Positions 7,224 to 16,987 of a DNA stretch of 40,205 nt are shown in pieces. The DNA is from Sporosarcina sp. GTDB taxonomy: Bacteria > Bacillota > Bacilli > Bacillales_A > Planococcaceae. Within the stretch, counting starts at the first letter, position 1. Every line of letters begins with the position of its first letter. A program made the translations under genes and the position numbers. The stretch lies in NCBI GenBank assembly GCA_029257435.1, contig JARIBI010000038.1, forward strand, positions 1 to 40,205, in the 5' to 3' direction. Under the pieces are notes generated by a model. The model saw only the letters and a list, made by a program, of their open reading frames with translations. It did no database searches and was not told the DNA's origin.

Positions 7224-9641
7224 ATGAGCTACAATCATCTTCAGATCGAACAAAAATGGCGTGACTATTGGAAAGACAATGAAACCTACAAAATGACGGA
7301 TGACCCGTCGAAACCTAAATTTTATGCATTGGACATGTTCCCGTACCCTTCAGGAGCTGGACTTCACGTTGGCCACCCGCTTGGATATATTGCGACGGAT
7401 ATTTTAAGTCAGTTTAAGCGTAAGCAGGGCTACAATGTATTGCATCCAATGGGGTGGGATGCGTTCGGTCTTCCAGCTGAGCAATACGCACTTGATACAG
7501 GAAACGATCCTGCTGAATTCACAGCGAAAAACATCGCGACATTCAAGCGTCAAATGGATGAGCTCGGATTCTCGTACGACTGGGATCGCGAAGTGAATAC
7601 GACGGATCCAAAATATTACAAGTGGACACAGTGGATATTCATCCAACTGTATAAGCGCGGACTTGCATATATGGACGAAGTGGCTGTGAACTGGTGTCCA
7701 GCACTTGGCACAGTACTAGCAAACGAAGAAGTGATCGATGGTAAATCAGAACGCGGCGGACACCCCGTAGAACGCCGTCCAATGCGCCAATGGGTGCTTC
7801 GTATTACGGAATATGCGGATCGCCTGCTTGAAGATTTGGACGATCTTGACTGGCCGGACAGCTTGAAAGATATGCAGCGTAACTGGATCGGCCGTTCTGA
7901 AGGCGCACAATTGACGTTTGCAGTTGAAGGCAGCGAGCAGTCATTTGATGTCTTTACAACACGTCCGGATACAATTTTCGGCGCGACATATGCCGTCCTT
8001 GCACCTGAGCACAAATTGGTCGATAAAATCACGACTCCGGAGCAAAAAGACGCGGTTGCTGCCTATTTGGATAAAGTGAAGCTGAAGAGCGATCTTGAGC
8101 GTACAGATCTTGCGAAAGAGAAAACAGGAGTATTCACAGGTGCATATGCAGTGAACCCTGCGAGTGGCGAGAAAATGCCAATCTGGATTGCGGATTATGT
8201 TCTGGTTTCATACGGAACAGGCGCAATCATGGCAGTTCCAGCACACGATGAGCGCGATTACGAGTTTGCGAAAGAATTCGGCTTGACGATTACAGAAGTG
8301 GTTGCTGGCGGAGATATCGAGAAGGAAGCGTTCACGGGAGAAGGCGCGCATGTGAACTCAGGATTCCTAGATGGTCTAGGAAAAGATGAAGCGATTGAAA
8401 AGGCGATTGCATGGCTTGTTGAAGAAGGAAAAGGCGAGAAGAAAATTACGTATCGTTTGCGCGATTGGCTGTTCTCCCGTCAGCGTTATTGGGGCGAACC
8501 GATTCCAATCATCCACTGGGAAGATGGCACAATGACTGCTGTTGACGAGTCAGAATTGCCGCTTGAACTTCCTGTAACGGGCGATATCCGTCCAAGCGGA
8601 ACTGGTGAATCTCCACTTGCGAATATTACGGAGTGGGTCAACGTAGTCGATCCGAAGACGGGCATGAAAGGCCGTCGCGAAACGAATACAATGCCGCAAT
8701 GGGCAGGCAGCTGCTGGTATTACTTGCGCTATATCGATCCGAAAAATGATGACATGCTGATTGATCCTGAATTAGCTGAACGCTGGCTGCCGGTAGATAT
8801 CTATGTTGGCGGAGCAGAGCACGCAGTTCTTCACTTGCTGTATGCACGTTTCTGGCACAAAGTGCTGTACGATATCGGTGTGGTTAAAACGAAAGAGCCG
8901 TTCCAGAAGTTATTCAACCAAGGAATGATTCTTGGTGAAGGTAACGTAAAGATGTCGAAATCACTAGGCAACGTTATTAATCCGGATGATATCGTTCACT
9001 CTCATGGTGCGGATACTTTACGCATTTATGAAATGTTCATGGGGCCACTGGAAGCTTCTAAAGAATGGTCTACTAATGGTTTGGATGGTTCACGTAAATT
9101 CCTCGACCGGATCTGGCGCTTATTCGTCAATGAAGACGGTACGCTTGGTAGCAAAATCGGCGGAGAATCAAACGGAACACTGGATAAAGTTTACAACCAG
9201 ACGGTTAAAAAGGTGACGGAAGACTTCGAAAGCATGCACAATAATACGGCGATTTCGCAACTTATGGTTTTCATCAATGAATGTTATAAAGCGGACCGCG
9301 TGCCGACTCAATATGCGAAAGGCTTTGTATTGCTTATGTCACCAATCACTCCTCACTTGGCTGAGGAGCTTTGGGAGAAGCTGGGCAATGAAGGGTCAAT
9401 CACATATGTCCCTTGGCCGACATATGACGCGGAAAAGTTAGTGGATGATACAGTGGAAATCGCTGTTCAAATTAACGGTAAGGTCCGTGCGAAGTTAGAA
9501 GTCGATAAAGACATTACGAAAGAAGAATTGGAAAAAGCAGCACTTTCCAATGAAGAAGTTCAAAAGTGGATCGATGGCAAAGAGTTGAAGAAAGTCATCG
9601 CAATTCCAGGACGCTTGGTTAATATTGTAGCGGTTGGATAA
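7224..9641 (+). CDS. leuS: Leucyl-tRNA synthetase
   Basis: Class I aminoacyl-tRNA synthetase charging tRNA-Leu. The HIGH motif appears as HVGH at residues 48-51 after [10 protein letters not shown], and KMSKS is at about 576-580. The editing (CP1) domain lies between them with [12 protein letters not shown] and the aspartate of AVPAHDERD. The start is the ATG at 7224 preceded by GGAGGAAG; a longer open frame reaching to 7071 is only the T-box leader read through. 805 aa, close to the 804 of B. subtilis. Confidence 0.98.
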   Translation: MSYNHLQIEQKWRDYWKDNETYKMTDDPSKPKFYALDMFPYPSGAGLHVGHPLGYIATDILSQFKRKQGYNVLHPMGWDAFGLPAEQYALDTGNDPAEFTAKNIATFKRQMDELGFSYDWDREVNTTDPKYYKWTQWIFIQLYKRGLAYMDEVAVNWCPALGTVLANEEVIDGKSERGGHPVERRPMRQWVLRITEYADRLLEDLDDLDWPDSLKDMQRNWIGRSEGAQLTFAVEGSEQSFDVFTTRPDTIFGATYAVLAPEHKLVDKITTPEQKDAVAAYLDKVKLKSDLERTDLAKEKTGVFTGAYAVNPASGEKMPIWIADYVLVSYGTGAIMAVPAHDERDYEFAKEFGLTITEVVAGGDIEKEAFTGEGAHVNSGFLDGLGKDEAIEKAIAWLVEEGKGEKKITYRLRDWLFSRQRYWGEPIPIIHWEDGTMTAVDESELPLELPVTGDIRPSGTGESPLANITEWVNVVDPKTGMKGRRETNTMPQWAGSCWYYLRYIDPKNDDMLIDPELAERWLPVDIYVGGAEHAVLHLLYARFWHKVLYDIGVVKTKEPFQKLFNQGMILGEGNVKMSKSLGNVINPDDIVHSHGADTLRIYEMFMGPLEASKEWSTNGLDGSRKFLDRIWRLFVNEDGTLGSKIGGESNGTLDKVYNQTVKKVTEDFESMHNNTAISQLMVFINECYKADRVPTQYAKGFVLLMSPITPHLAEELWEKLGNEGSITYVPWPTYDAEKLVDDTVEIAVQINGKVRAKLEVDKDITKEELEKAALSNEEVQKWIDGKELKKVIAIPGRLVNIVAVG

Positions 9642-9651
9642 ATAGAGGAGG

Positions 9652-9688
9652 CACGGAAGAGGGATGAGTCTCTCTTCCGTGTTTTTTT
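9652..9688 (+). terminator. leuS terminator
   Basis: CACGGAAGAG and CTCTTCCGTG form the stem, followed by seven T. Confidence 0.9.
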
Positions 9689-9726
9689 GTGGGGGCATTT
9701 GGGATTGGGGGGGTGACGGTTGGGCA

Positions 9727-9852
9727 AATCGGCCATATCACGGAGGAAATCGGCCGCATGGAGTGAAGAATCAACCAAGTGCCGCGAGTTATCGGCCAGA
9801 TGAAGGGAACAATCGGCCACATGCCGAAATGAATCGGCCATCAGACACAATT
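9727..9852. repeat. 21-bp tandem repeat array, six units
   Basis: Six degenerate units in exact 21-base register start at 9727, 9748, 9769, 9790, 9811 and 9832. Five of the six begin with (A/T)ATCGGCC and the third has AATCAACC; the rest of each unit varies. The array lies between the leuS terminator and the terminator of the opposing flavoprotein gene. Read on either strand it gives a 7-residue periodic peptide, but no start with a ribosome binding site is seen. The rest of the 9642-9953 gap holds only the two terminators. Confidence 0.8.
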
Positions 9853-9897
9853 TAAGTGTATAAAGGGATTAATTGGTAGCGCTGCGCTTAATCTGAA

Positions 9898-9949
9898 CAA
9901 AAAAAGCACTCCAATCCGCCGAGAATTTGACGTGTTGGAGTGCCTTTTT
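9898..9949 (-). terminator. Terminator of the flavoprotein gene
   Basis: GCACTCCAA and TTGGAGTGC flank a 20-base loop, with A and T runs on both sides. It could act on both strands. Confidence 0.75.
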
Positions 9950-9953
9950 CGAA

Positions 9954-11228
9954 TTAGCCATTCACTTTTTCAGAAGCATGTAAGCTCGCATTCATGCCGG
10001 CGAGTCTTCCCGTGACAAGCGCAGACGTAATGTTATAACCGCCTGTGTAGCCGTGGATGTCCAAAATTTCTCCGCAGAAAAACAGCCCGTCTTTTTTACG
10101 CGATGCCATTGTTTTCGGTTCGATTTCTTTCACTGACACCCCGCCGCCTGTGACGAATGCTTTTTCGATTGGCTGAGTGCCATTTACTTTCATTTGGAAC
10201 GTTTTCAGTAAATTGGCGAGTTTACGGATTTTTTCCGATGAGAATGTATTGGCGGGTTCGTTCGCTTCCATGTCGGCCTGTTCAAACAAAAATAGTAACC
10301 AGCGTTCAGGGGCGATTCCTTTTAATGCGTTCTTCAATGCTTTTTTCGGGTCTTCTTTCAATGTTGCCGTCAGCTGCTGGAATACTTGTTCTTCATTGTC
10401 ATCCGGCAGTACATCTATTTTTATGACTACAGGCTGATCTCCATTTTTCATACGCTCTTTCACAACGTATTGGCTGCAACGTAAAATAGCAGGTCCACTC
10501 AGACCAAAGTGAGTAAACAGCATGTCCATCTTATGGGTAACAAGAGTTTTCCCTTTCGCGTTCAACACAGAGACGGCTGCGTCACGAAGAGCCAGTCCTT
10601 GAAGTTCTTTCGCTACAATGAATTTTTCATTAGACAGCAATGGAACTTCCGTTGGGTATAATGTCGTTACAGTATGTCCTGCTTGTTCCGCCCATGGATA
10701 ACCGTCGCCAGTGCTGCCAGTATGAGGTACGGCTTTTCCGCCAACTGCTACGACGACAGACTTGGCCTGGATTTCTTCCCCGTCCAATAACCGGACACCC
10801 AGAATTTCATCTTCGTTCATAAGCAACTTTTTCACCTTTGTTTCCGTCCTGATTTCAACACCCAATCTGTCCATTTCGCTAAGCAGTGCATTGACCACGT
10901 CTTTTGCTTTATTGGAAACAGGGAACATTCGCCCGTGATCTTCTTCTTTCAACGCGACACCCAGACCTTCAAAAAATGCAATAATGTCTTCGTTATTAAA
11001 GACCGAAAATGGTCCATATAAAAATCGTCCGTTGCCGGGGATATGTTTTACAATTTCTTCAACGGATAGACGGTTTGTCACGTTACAGCGTCCGCCGCCT
11101 GAAATGGCTAGCTTATTGCCAAGCTTTTTACCTTTATCCAGCAAGAGTACACGGTTCCCGGATTCTGCGGCTGCAATCGAAGCCATTAATCCTGAGGGCC
11201 CGCCACCAATAATAATTACATCAATCAT
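9954..11228 (-). CDS. ytfP: HI0933/BaiN-family flavoprotein (YtfP)
   Basis: FAD-dependent oxidoreductase of the HI0933 family. The N-terminal dinucleotide-binding motif is [13 protein letters not shown] (about residues 5-17), followed by the family motif [13 protein letters not shown] near residue 41. [18 protein letters not shown] lies in the middle and [17 protein letters not shown] closes the FAD site near the end. 424 aa is normal. The substrate in Bacillus is unknown; some family members reduce bile acid intermediates in gut bacteria. The ribosome binding site is weak. The order ytfP-ytgP matches B. subtilis. Confidence 0.85.
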   Translation of the reverse strand: MIDVIIIGGGPSGLMASIAAAESGNRVLLLDKGKKLGNKLAISGGGRCNVTNRLSVEEIVKHIPGNGRFLYGPFSVFNNEDIIAFFEGLGVALKEEDHGRMFPVSNKAKDVVNALLSEMDRLGVEIRTETKVKKLLMNEDEILGVRLLDGEEIQAKSVVVAVGGKAVPHTGSTGDGYPWAEQAGHTVTTLYPTEVPLLSNEKFIVAKELQGLALRDAAVSVLNAKGKTLVTHKMDMLFTHFGLSGPAILRCSQYVVKERMKNGDQPVVIKIDVLPDDNEEQVFQQLTATLKEDPKKALKNALKGIAPERWLLFLFEQADMEANEPANTFSSEKIRKLANLLKTFQMKVNGTQPIEKAFVTGGGVSVKEIEPKTMASRKKDGLFFCGEILDIHGYTGGYNITSALVTGRLAGMNASLHASEKVNG

Positions 11229-11423
11229 TTAAATCACACTTTCAGTTTTTCTACAGTATACAACACTAATGGGGATAAAACATTGTGAAAACTGTTCCTG
11301 CAGAGTAAACTGTAAAGTAGTTTGACTGAACTCAGTAACAGCCTAAGGCCAGTATAATGGATTTCTAAAATTCAGCACGTTCTGGTGCCTAGGTGTAATT
11401 GAAAGATGGGAAGGAATAAATTA

Positions 11424-13043
11424 ATGGCATCTAATCTTGTTAAAGGCACTGCGATTTTAACAATCGGCCTATTTTTATCGAAAGCACTCGGGCTGTTGTA
11501 TGTAATTCCTTTTTACAGCATCGTCGGAGAGAAAAATGTGGGTCTTTATCAATACGCATATATTCCATACAACATTGCACTTTCCATAGCGATCTCCGGT
11601 GCACCACTTGCAGTCTCAAAATTTGTTTCCAAGTACAATGCATTGGGAGACTACGCCACCGGGCGAAAATTATTGAAGTCAAGTATCGGTATTATGGCGT
11701 TGACAGGAGTGCTGTCCTTTTTAGCGCTTTACTTCATGGCAGAGCCGATTGCCCACATGGTCATTAAAGATAAGGAGCAGGATTTCACGGTACAGGACAT
11801 TGTCTCTGTTATCCGCTGGGTAAGCTATGCTTTGCTCGCTGTTCCAATCATGAGTGTCATCAGAGGTTTTTTACAAGGATACCAGAAGTTCGAGCCAACA
11901 TCGGTTTCACAGCTTGCTGAGCAGATTGTTCGAATTGCTGTCGTTCTGATCGGTGCATACCTTGTCGTAAATGTCTTTGGAGGATCACCGAAAACAGCCG
12001 TGAAATTTGCAGTATTTGCTGCTTTCATTGGGGCTCTCGCAAGTTTATTCGTATTGGGGCTTTATTGGAAGAAGTACAGACCGGAAATGAACCGGTTACT
12101 GGCGGATAGCCCGCCTGCAGGCGATATCCCGGTTTCGTCCATCTACAAAGAAATTATTACGTATATTTTGCCGTTTGTACTAGTAGGTGTCATTAATCCG
12201 CTTTATCAATTCGTGGACTTGATTACCTTCAATGGGGCTATGAAATCCATTGGATTAACGACAGTGACGGATCAATATTTAAGTATGTTAAATTTCCTGA
12301 CGCACAAAATCGTGATGATCCCAGTAATGGTGGCGACAGGCTTTTCGATGGCTCTGATCCCTGTGATGACCACGTATTATGCAAAAGGGGATCAAAAAGG
12401 AATCACACGGTCGCTCGATCAGACATATCAAATCATGTTATTTATGACGATTCCTATGGTAGTCGGGATTATGGCACTATCCAGTGAAACGTATCAAGTG
12501 CTGTATCAGCAAAGCGCTATCGGAGCGGGAGTTTTAAGAAGTTATGCACCTGCTGCAATTCTATTCGGATTGTACACAGTGACTGCCGCAATTTTGCAAG
12601 GAATCGACAAGCATAAGTGGATTGTCTTCACGTCGCTGCTCGGACTGCTGTTCAAACTGATGCTGAATATCCCGCTTATCAAAATGTTTGAAGTGAATGG
12701 TGCCATAGCCGCAACCATTATTGGATATGGAATTGCAGTTGGCGTGAATGTTTTTGTCATCAAGAAAGAATTGAATTACCAGTCAAAACTGGTCATTCGC
12801 CGTACGATTCTGATTCTGTTCTTCAATGCAATCATGCTAGCTGCTGTAATCCTGACACGTTCCGGTTTGTATGCAATCCATGCACCTGCTGGAAAGATGC
12901 AAGCATTGCTGTACCTGATGATTTGCAGTGGCGTCGGTGCAGTCGTTTACGGATTCTTATCATTCAAAAGCGGACTTGCACAAAAGTTGCTTGGAGATCG
13001 AATTACACGAATTACAAAGAAATTCGGCTTGGGGAGATCATGA
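11424..13043 (+). CDS. murJ: Lipid II flippase MurJ (YtgP)
   Basis: Polysaccharide-transport/MOP superfamily membrane protein of about 539 aa with some 14 hydrophobic segments. The opening SNLVKGTAILTIGLFLSKAL and YVIPFYSIVGEKNVGLYQYAY are typical of the YtgP/SpoVB group. In B. subtilis YtgP is MurJ, which moves lipid II across the membrane for peptidoglycan synthesis. The start is placed at the ATG at 11424 with GGAAGG 9 bases upstream; an ATG at 11406 adds six residues and also has an AGGTG. A TATAAT at 11356 may be its -10 box without a clear -35. The next gene starts directly after the stop. Confidence 0.88.
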   Translation: MASNLVKGTAILTIGLFLSKALGLLYVIPFYSIVGEKNVGLYQYAYIPYNIALSIAISGAPLAVSKFVSKYNALGDYATGRKLLKSSIGIMALTGVLSFLALYFMAEPIAHMVIKDKEQDFTVQDIVSVIRWVSYALLAVPIMSVIRGFLQGYQKFEPTSVSQLAEQIVRIAVVLIGAYLVVNVFGGSPKTAVKFAVFAAFIGALASLFVLGLYWKKYRPEMNRLLADSPPAGDIPVSSIYKEIITYILPFVLVGVINPLYQFVDLITFNGAMKSIGLTTVTDQYLSMLNFLTHKIVMIPVMVATGFSMALIPVMTTYYAKGDQKGITRSLDQTYQIMLFMTIPMVVGIMALSSETYQVLYQQSAIGAGVLRSYAPAAILFGLYTVTAAILQGIDKHKWIVFTSLLGLLFKLMLNIPLIKMFEVNGAIAATIIGYGIAVGVNVFVIKKELNYQSKLVIRRTILILFFNAIMLAAVILTRSGLYAIHAPAGKMQALLYLMICSGVGAVVYGFLSFKSGLAQKLLGDRITRITKKFGLGRS

Positions 13044-13763
13044 ATGAGACTTGATAAATTGCTTGGCAATAATGGCTTTGGAACTCGAAAAGATGTGAAA
13101 CAACTCGTACGGAAAGGAACAGTCCGTGTGAATGGAGTGACTGAGAAAGATCCTGGCGCCCATGTGGATCCTGAAAAGGATTCCGTGGACGTGCTGGGGG
13201 AGCCTGTCATTCATCAGGAATTCATCTATATTATGATGAACAAACCGCCTGGAGTCATTTCTGCAACGGAAGACAAATGGGACCAAACGGTCATCGATTT
13301 GCTTTCAGAAAACGAACAGCGATTTGAACCATTCCCAGTCGGACGTCTTGATAAAGATACTGAAGGACTTCTGCTGATTACAAATGACGGTAAGCTTACA
13401 CATGAGCTCCTGTCACCGAAAAAGGATATCCCTAAAACGTACTTTGCGAAAATCGATGGTGTAGTAACGGAAGAGGATACTATTGCTTTTTCAAATGGTG
13501 TCACACTTGAAGATGGATTCCAGACAAAACCAGGAATTCTTAACATACTCGTTTCAGAACCTATATCAGAAATTGAACTGACGATTACAGAAGGGAAATT
13601 TCATCAAGTGAAAAGGATGTTTGAAGCGGTTGATAAACAAGTGGTGTATCTAAAACGATTAACGATGGGGAACTTGTCGTTAGATGAGTCGCTTCCGTTA
13701 GGACATTATCGTGAACTGACAGAACAGGAACTGAACGATTTAGATCCACGAAAAAAAGGCTGA
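13044..13763 (+). CDS. ytzG: RsuA-family 16S rRNA pseudouridine synthase (YtzG)
   Basis: An N-terminal S4 RNA-binding domain (MRLDKLLGNNGFGTRKDVKQ, then VRVNG) is followed by a pseudouridine synthase domain. The catalytic aspartate is D103 in VGRLDKDTEGLLLIT. FHQVKRMFEA near residue 190 is the other conserved block. Such enzymes modify one uridine in small-subunit rRNA, by analogy U516 in E. coli. The ATG follows the murJ stop with no gap (TGAATG), so translation is coupled; GGGGAG lies inside the murJ end. 239 aa, normal. Confidence 0.9.
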   Translation: MRLDKLLGNNGFGTRKDVKQLVRKGTVRVNGVTEKDPGAHVDPEKDSVDVLGEPVIHQEFIYIMMNKPPGVISATEDKWDQTVIDLLSENEQRFEPFPVGRLDKDTEGLLLITNDGKLTHELLSPKKDIPKTYFAKIDGVVTEEDTIAFSNGVTLEDGFQTKPGILNILVSEPISEIELTITEGKFHQVKRMFEAVDKQVVYLKRLTMGNLSLDESLPLGHYRELTEQELNDLDPRKKG

Positions 13764-13793
13764 ATTGCTTGGAGCAATTCAGCCCTTTTTTTG
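13751..13793. terminator. Terminator between ytzG and ytzE
   Basis: GGCTGAATTG and CAATTCAGCC form the stem, with A and T runs on both sides. It can serve both converging genes. Confidence 0.9.
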
Positions 13794-13817
13794 AGGCTGG
13801 GCGGCCTTAGATAAGCG

Positions 13818-14039
13818 TTAAGAAGGCAATTTCACTTTTCTTGCTGTCGTTGTCCATTGGCCACGAACCGGACTCGTAATGAGGTCATTATACTCCAGGA
13901 CATTTAAATCCCTTTGTGCGGTACGCGCCGTGATGCTAAATTCTTGGACTACATTCTCTGTGGTGACAGTACCATTACCATAGATGTACAAATAGACATC
14001 TTTAATACGGGTCAGCATTCGGTCTGTAGCAGGATTCAA
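13818..14039 (-). CDS. ytzE: Small DeoR-type HTH regulator (YtzE)
   Basis: 73-residue protein that is essentially one winged helix-turn-helix. RIKDVYLYIYGNGTVTTENV leads into the recognition helix in ITARTAQRDLNVLEYNDLI, as in the N-terminus of DeoR-family repressors, but there is no sugar-binding domain. B. subtilis YtzE has the same size and location. The TTG start at 14039 has AAGGAGTGG seven bases upstream. Repeats TTGTTTGTA in its upstream region could be its operators. Regulated genes are unknown. Confidence 0.85.
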   Translation of the reverse strand: MNPATDRMLTRIKDVYLYIYGNGTVTTENVVQEFSITARTAQRDLNVLEYNDLITSPVRGQWTTTARKVKLPS

Positions 14040-14390
14040 CTGTGAACCACTCCTTCATCATCAATTTCCAATAGACTTGGTTTGTGACGTGGAAATGTTA
14101 CGTTAGCTCCTTGAAATCGCCTGTGCTCCGCACATCCTCTCCAGCAAAAATTAGTCAGATTGTTTGTTCTGACAATATTAGTATAACGTATATTTTTGAA
14201 AAAGTAAGCTAAAATCGCTTATAAATTTATCAGTCCGACAACACGCGAAAAGTTCTTTATTTTCTTTCAAGAACGTGGGAAAATGGAGAGAATTGTTTGT
14301 ACTGCAAACAAACGCTCGCAAAAGTCACTAAACTCACATAGACTGTATACAAACAAGCATAATTAACACGGATTCGAGAGGAGAACAACG
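14040..14390. other. Divergent intergenic region between ytzE and dat
   Basis: 351 bases without a gene. ATTGTTTGTTCTG at 14159-14171 recurs as ATTGTTTGTACTG at 14292-14304, and its core TTGTTTGTA is present inverted at 14348-14356. The second copy is part of the inverted repeat TTGTTTG-TACTG-CAAACAA. A possible promoter for dat, TTGAAA-18-TATAAA, lies at about 14196-14225. The first repeat lies near a TATACT on the minus strand that could serve ytzE. No RNA structure is recognised. Confidence 0.5.
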
Positions 14391-15248
14391 ATGACAATTT
14401 ACTTTAATAATGGAGTATATGCAGACAAAGAAACAATGAAGGTATCCATCGATGATAGAGGCTATTATTTCGGCGATGGTGTTTATGAAGTCGTGAAGGT
14501 ATATGATGGAAAGCTTTATACTGCCGAGGAACACTTTACACGTTTTTTACAAAGTGCTAAAAAGATCCGTTTAGACCTTCCGTACACGATTGAAGAATTC
14601 ACGGAAATTGCAAAAAAGCTGACCATTGATAATGGTATAGTAGAGGGACATGTCTATATTCAAGCAACTCGGGGAGCAGCTCCGCGGATGCATAACTTCC
14701 CAGGTGAAGATGTTGTGCCTATGATTACGGCATATGCTATTCATAACCCGCGCCCGCTTTCTAAGATAAAAGAAGGGGTGGCAGTGAAAACAACTGATGA
14801 CATTCGCTGGCTGCGCTGTGACATTAAGAGTTTGAATTTATTAGGCAATGTATTAGCGAAGCAAGAAGCTTATGAGGCCGGCTGTGCAGAGGCAGTGTTT
14901 GTACGCAATGGAATAGTTACAGAAGGTTCATCTTCAAATATGTTCGGTGTAAAAGACGGAATCCTCTACACGCACCCGGCAACGAATCTGATCCTTAATG
15001 GGATTACGCGGAGAGTCGTGCTGACATTGTGTGCACAGCATAGTATCGGTGTAATGGAAGAGCCGTTCACACTGGAGCAATTCAACGAAATGGATGAACT
15101 CTTCCTCACTTCTACAACATCAGAAATTACACCGATTGTTTCTGTTGACGGAAAACCTGTCGGTGAAGGAGTACCTGGACGAGTCACGGAACGGTTACAA
15201 CAAGTGTTTGAAAAAACGATTCATGAACTAAAAATGGAAATTAACTGA
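14391..15248 (+). CDS. dat: D-amino acid aminotransferase
   Basis: PLP enzyme of fold type IV that interconverts D-alanine and D-glutamate with their keto acids, supplying D-glutamate for peptidoglycan and D-amino acids in general. The PLP lysine is K146 in CDIKSLNLLGN. RGAAPRMHNFP (about residues 94-104) holds the arginine/histidine carboxylate trap typical of the D-specific branch and absent from the branched-chain enzyme. TSTTSEITPI closes the cofactor site. 285 aa is normal. GAGAGGAG precedes the ATG. It leads a run of plus-strand genes to 17833. Confidence 0.95.
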   Translation: MTIYFNNGVYADKETMKVSIDDRGYYFGDGVYEVVKVYDGKLYTAEEHFTRFLQSAKKIRLDLPYTIEEFTEIAKKLTIDNGIVEGHVYIQATRGAAPRMHNFPGEDVVPMITAYAIHNPRPLSKIKEGVAVKTTDDIRWLRCDIKSLNLLGNVLAKQEAYEAGCAEAVFVRNGIVTEGSSSNMFGVKDGILYTHPATNLILNGITRRVVLTLCAQHSIGVMEEPFTLEQFNEMDELFLTSTTSEITPIVSVDGKPVGEGVPGRVTERLQQVFEKTIHELKMEIN

Positions 15249-15274
15249 ATCAGAAAGCGCAGGTGAGTCGATAG

Positions 15275-16282
15275 ATGGCCCAGCTTGTCAAAATGCTCGA
15301 TTACGTCTCGCGTTATGAACATGACCTATCTCGTTATACGACCCAATTCATCCGACTGAAACGATCCCAATGGGAACGTATGAAACGGCAATGGGACAAT
15401 GGAGTCGATCTAGCGAGCTGGCAAATTGCGGCTGATGGAGAATCATCAGCCATTCATCCAGAGAAAGAAAGCCCGATAGAAGAGGAAGCTGGAAAAAAAC
15501 GATTTTCCGCGTTATCCCGTTTCCTTCCTTTTAGAAAAGAAGAACAGGCAGGTACCTATGAAGAAAAGCATCAGCAACATGAAAATGATGACTTGCAATT
15601 CTCTCCGAATATTATTCAAGATCCACGGTCCGTTCAACAGCTGCGTAAGTTGTATATCGAACAGCTCTTCCACTTCCAACTGAAATGGGCAAGTTCAACG
15701 CTGACTGAACGGTCTCGGATAGACGGCAAATTCATGAGAGATTCGCTGCTTCATGACTTTTTAGAAAGCTTGCCAGATAGCTATTTGCTCTTCTATTATC
15801 CTGTCCTGAAAATAAAAAAAGCACCTGTCGAATTGGAAGTCCTCCTCATGACGCCCGTTGAGTGCATTTGCATGACCGTTCTGCAAGCGGAAGAAGGCTC
15901 TGTCTTAGTAGGGAGTGGAGAACGGTTTTGGAGTAAAAAGCTCGGTGAACAAGAAACCAAATTATTGAATCCGACAATTGGCCTGAACCGGATGGCGAAG
16001 ATTGTATCCAGTCTTTTTGTAACCGAGGAAGTCGATTTCCCGATTCGAAAAATCTTGCTATCAAGAGAAAGTTATATTGACTTTCCTGGTGTTGCTCATG
16101 ATATCCAAATCATCGATCGAAGAGATTATCCAAAATGGTTGGAAAAAGGGAAGAAATTGAGCACTCCCATGAAATCCAATCAATTTAAAGCTGCACAAAC
16201 AATACTTGACCTTTGTCAAACAACAGCCGCAAGCCGATTGTTTGAGACAGAAGACCAATCGCTGGAAACGGAAAACGAATAA
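15275..16282 (+). CDS. NERD-like nuclease-fold protein, probably inactive
   Basis: 335-residue protein, not firmly recognised. The N-terminal third is a basic/acidic, poorly ordered region. Residues about 150-285 follow the NERD (nuclease-related) layout: a strand pair ending VLKIKKAPVELEVLL, a strand ICMTVLQ, then SGERFW (W219) and LLNPTIGLNRMAKIV (NP at 232-233). The catalytic ID and ExK of active NERD proteins are replaced by LE (187-188) and MTV, so nuclease activity is doubtful. It lies 26 bases after dat and 31 before trmB, in the place where B. subtilis carries ytmP. The ATG has CGCAGGTGAG upstream. Fold assignment is inference. Confidence 0.6.
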   Translation: MAQLVKMLDYVSRYEHDLSRYTTQFIRLKRSQWERMKRQWDNGVDLASWQIAADGESSAIHPEKESPIEEEAGKKRFSALSRFLPFRKEEQAGTYEEKHQQHENDDLQFSPNIIQDPRSVQQLRKLYIEQLFHFQLKWASSTLTERSRIDGKFMRDSLLHDFLESLPDSYLLFYYPVLKIKKAPVELEVLLMTPVECICMTVLQAEEGSVLVGSGERFWSKKLGEQETKLLNPTIGLNRMAKIVSSLFVTEEVDFPIRKILLSRESYIDFPGVAHDIQIIDRRDYPKWLEKGKKLSTPMKSNQFKAAQTILDLCQTTAASRLFETEDQSLETENE

Positions 16283-16313
16283 TTAACATTACTGAGAAAA
16301 GAGTGGTTGAACG

Positions 16314-16964
16314 ATGAGATTGCGCCATAAGCCTTGGGCAAAAGATTATTTAGAAGAGCATGCAGGAATTGTTATTAAAGAACCTGAAACAAAAAGTGGG
16401 AAATGGTCCACGATTTTTGGAAATGAAAACCCGGTTCATGTTGAAGTGGGGACAGGGAAAGGTCAGTTTGTTGTAGGGATGGCAATAGCTAACCCGGACA
16501 TTAACTATATCGGTATCGAGCATTTTGACAGCATTATCGTTTCAGCAGTAGAAAAAGTTGTCGATTCAGGAATTCCTGCTAATTTACGGTTATTGCGCGC
16601 AAATGGGAAAGAACTTACCGATATTTTTGAAAAGGGAGAAGTTGCCCGCGTCTATTTGAACTTCTCAGATCCTTGGCCGAAATCGAGACATGCAAAACGT
16701 CGTCTCACTCACGGTGAATTTTTAAGTTTATATCAATCCGTCATGCCTGAAGATGGAGAAATCCATTTCAAAACTGACAACCGGGGATTATTCGAGTACT
16801 CACTTGTTGCAATGTCTGAATATGGAATGCGTTTGTTGGATGTATCGCTGGATCTGCATGCAGAAATGCCTGAGGATAATGTGATGACGGAATATGAAGA
16901 GAAGTTTTCGGCGAAAGGACAACCCATCTATCGTCTGGAATCAAGATTCATGAGCAAAGCATAA
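16314..16964 (+). CDS. trmB: tRNA (guanine-N7)-methyltransferase
   Basis: Methylates G46 in the variable loop of tRNAs with SAM. The SAM loop is VHVEVGTGKGQF (about residues 41-52), and the signature LNFSDPWPKSRHAKRRLT lies near residues 119-136. FKTDNRGLFEYS is a further TrmB hallmark. 216 aa, normal. GAGTGG lies upstream of the ATG. Likely in one transcript with the preceding gene and ytnP. Confidence 0.95.
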   Translation: MRLRHKPWAKDYLEEHAGIVIKEPETKSGKWSTIFGNENPVHVEVGTGKGQFVVGMAIANPDINYIGIEHFDSIIVSAVEKVVDSGIPANLRLLRANGKELTDIFEKGEVARVYLNFSDPWPKSRHAKRRLTHGEFLSLYQSVMPEDGEIHFKTDNRGLFEYSLVAMSEYGMRLLDVSLDLHAEMPEDNVMTEYEEKFSAKGQPIYRLESRFMSKA

Positions 16965-16987
16965 TTCAACCAAAAGGGGATGTTTGA

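Noticed and set aside
9560-9850. Minus-strand frame with a 7-residue repeat (MADS/VADC/LADN pattern)
   Set aside because: It is the 21-bp array read in frame; the frame runs through the leuS terminator into the leuS 3' end and has no ribosome binding site.
9868-9896. GATTAA...TTAATC inverted repeat
   Set aside because: Short arms and no T-run; it adds nothing beyond the terminator next to it.
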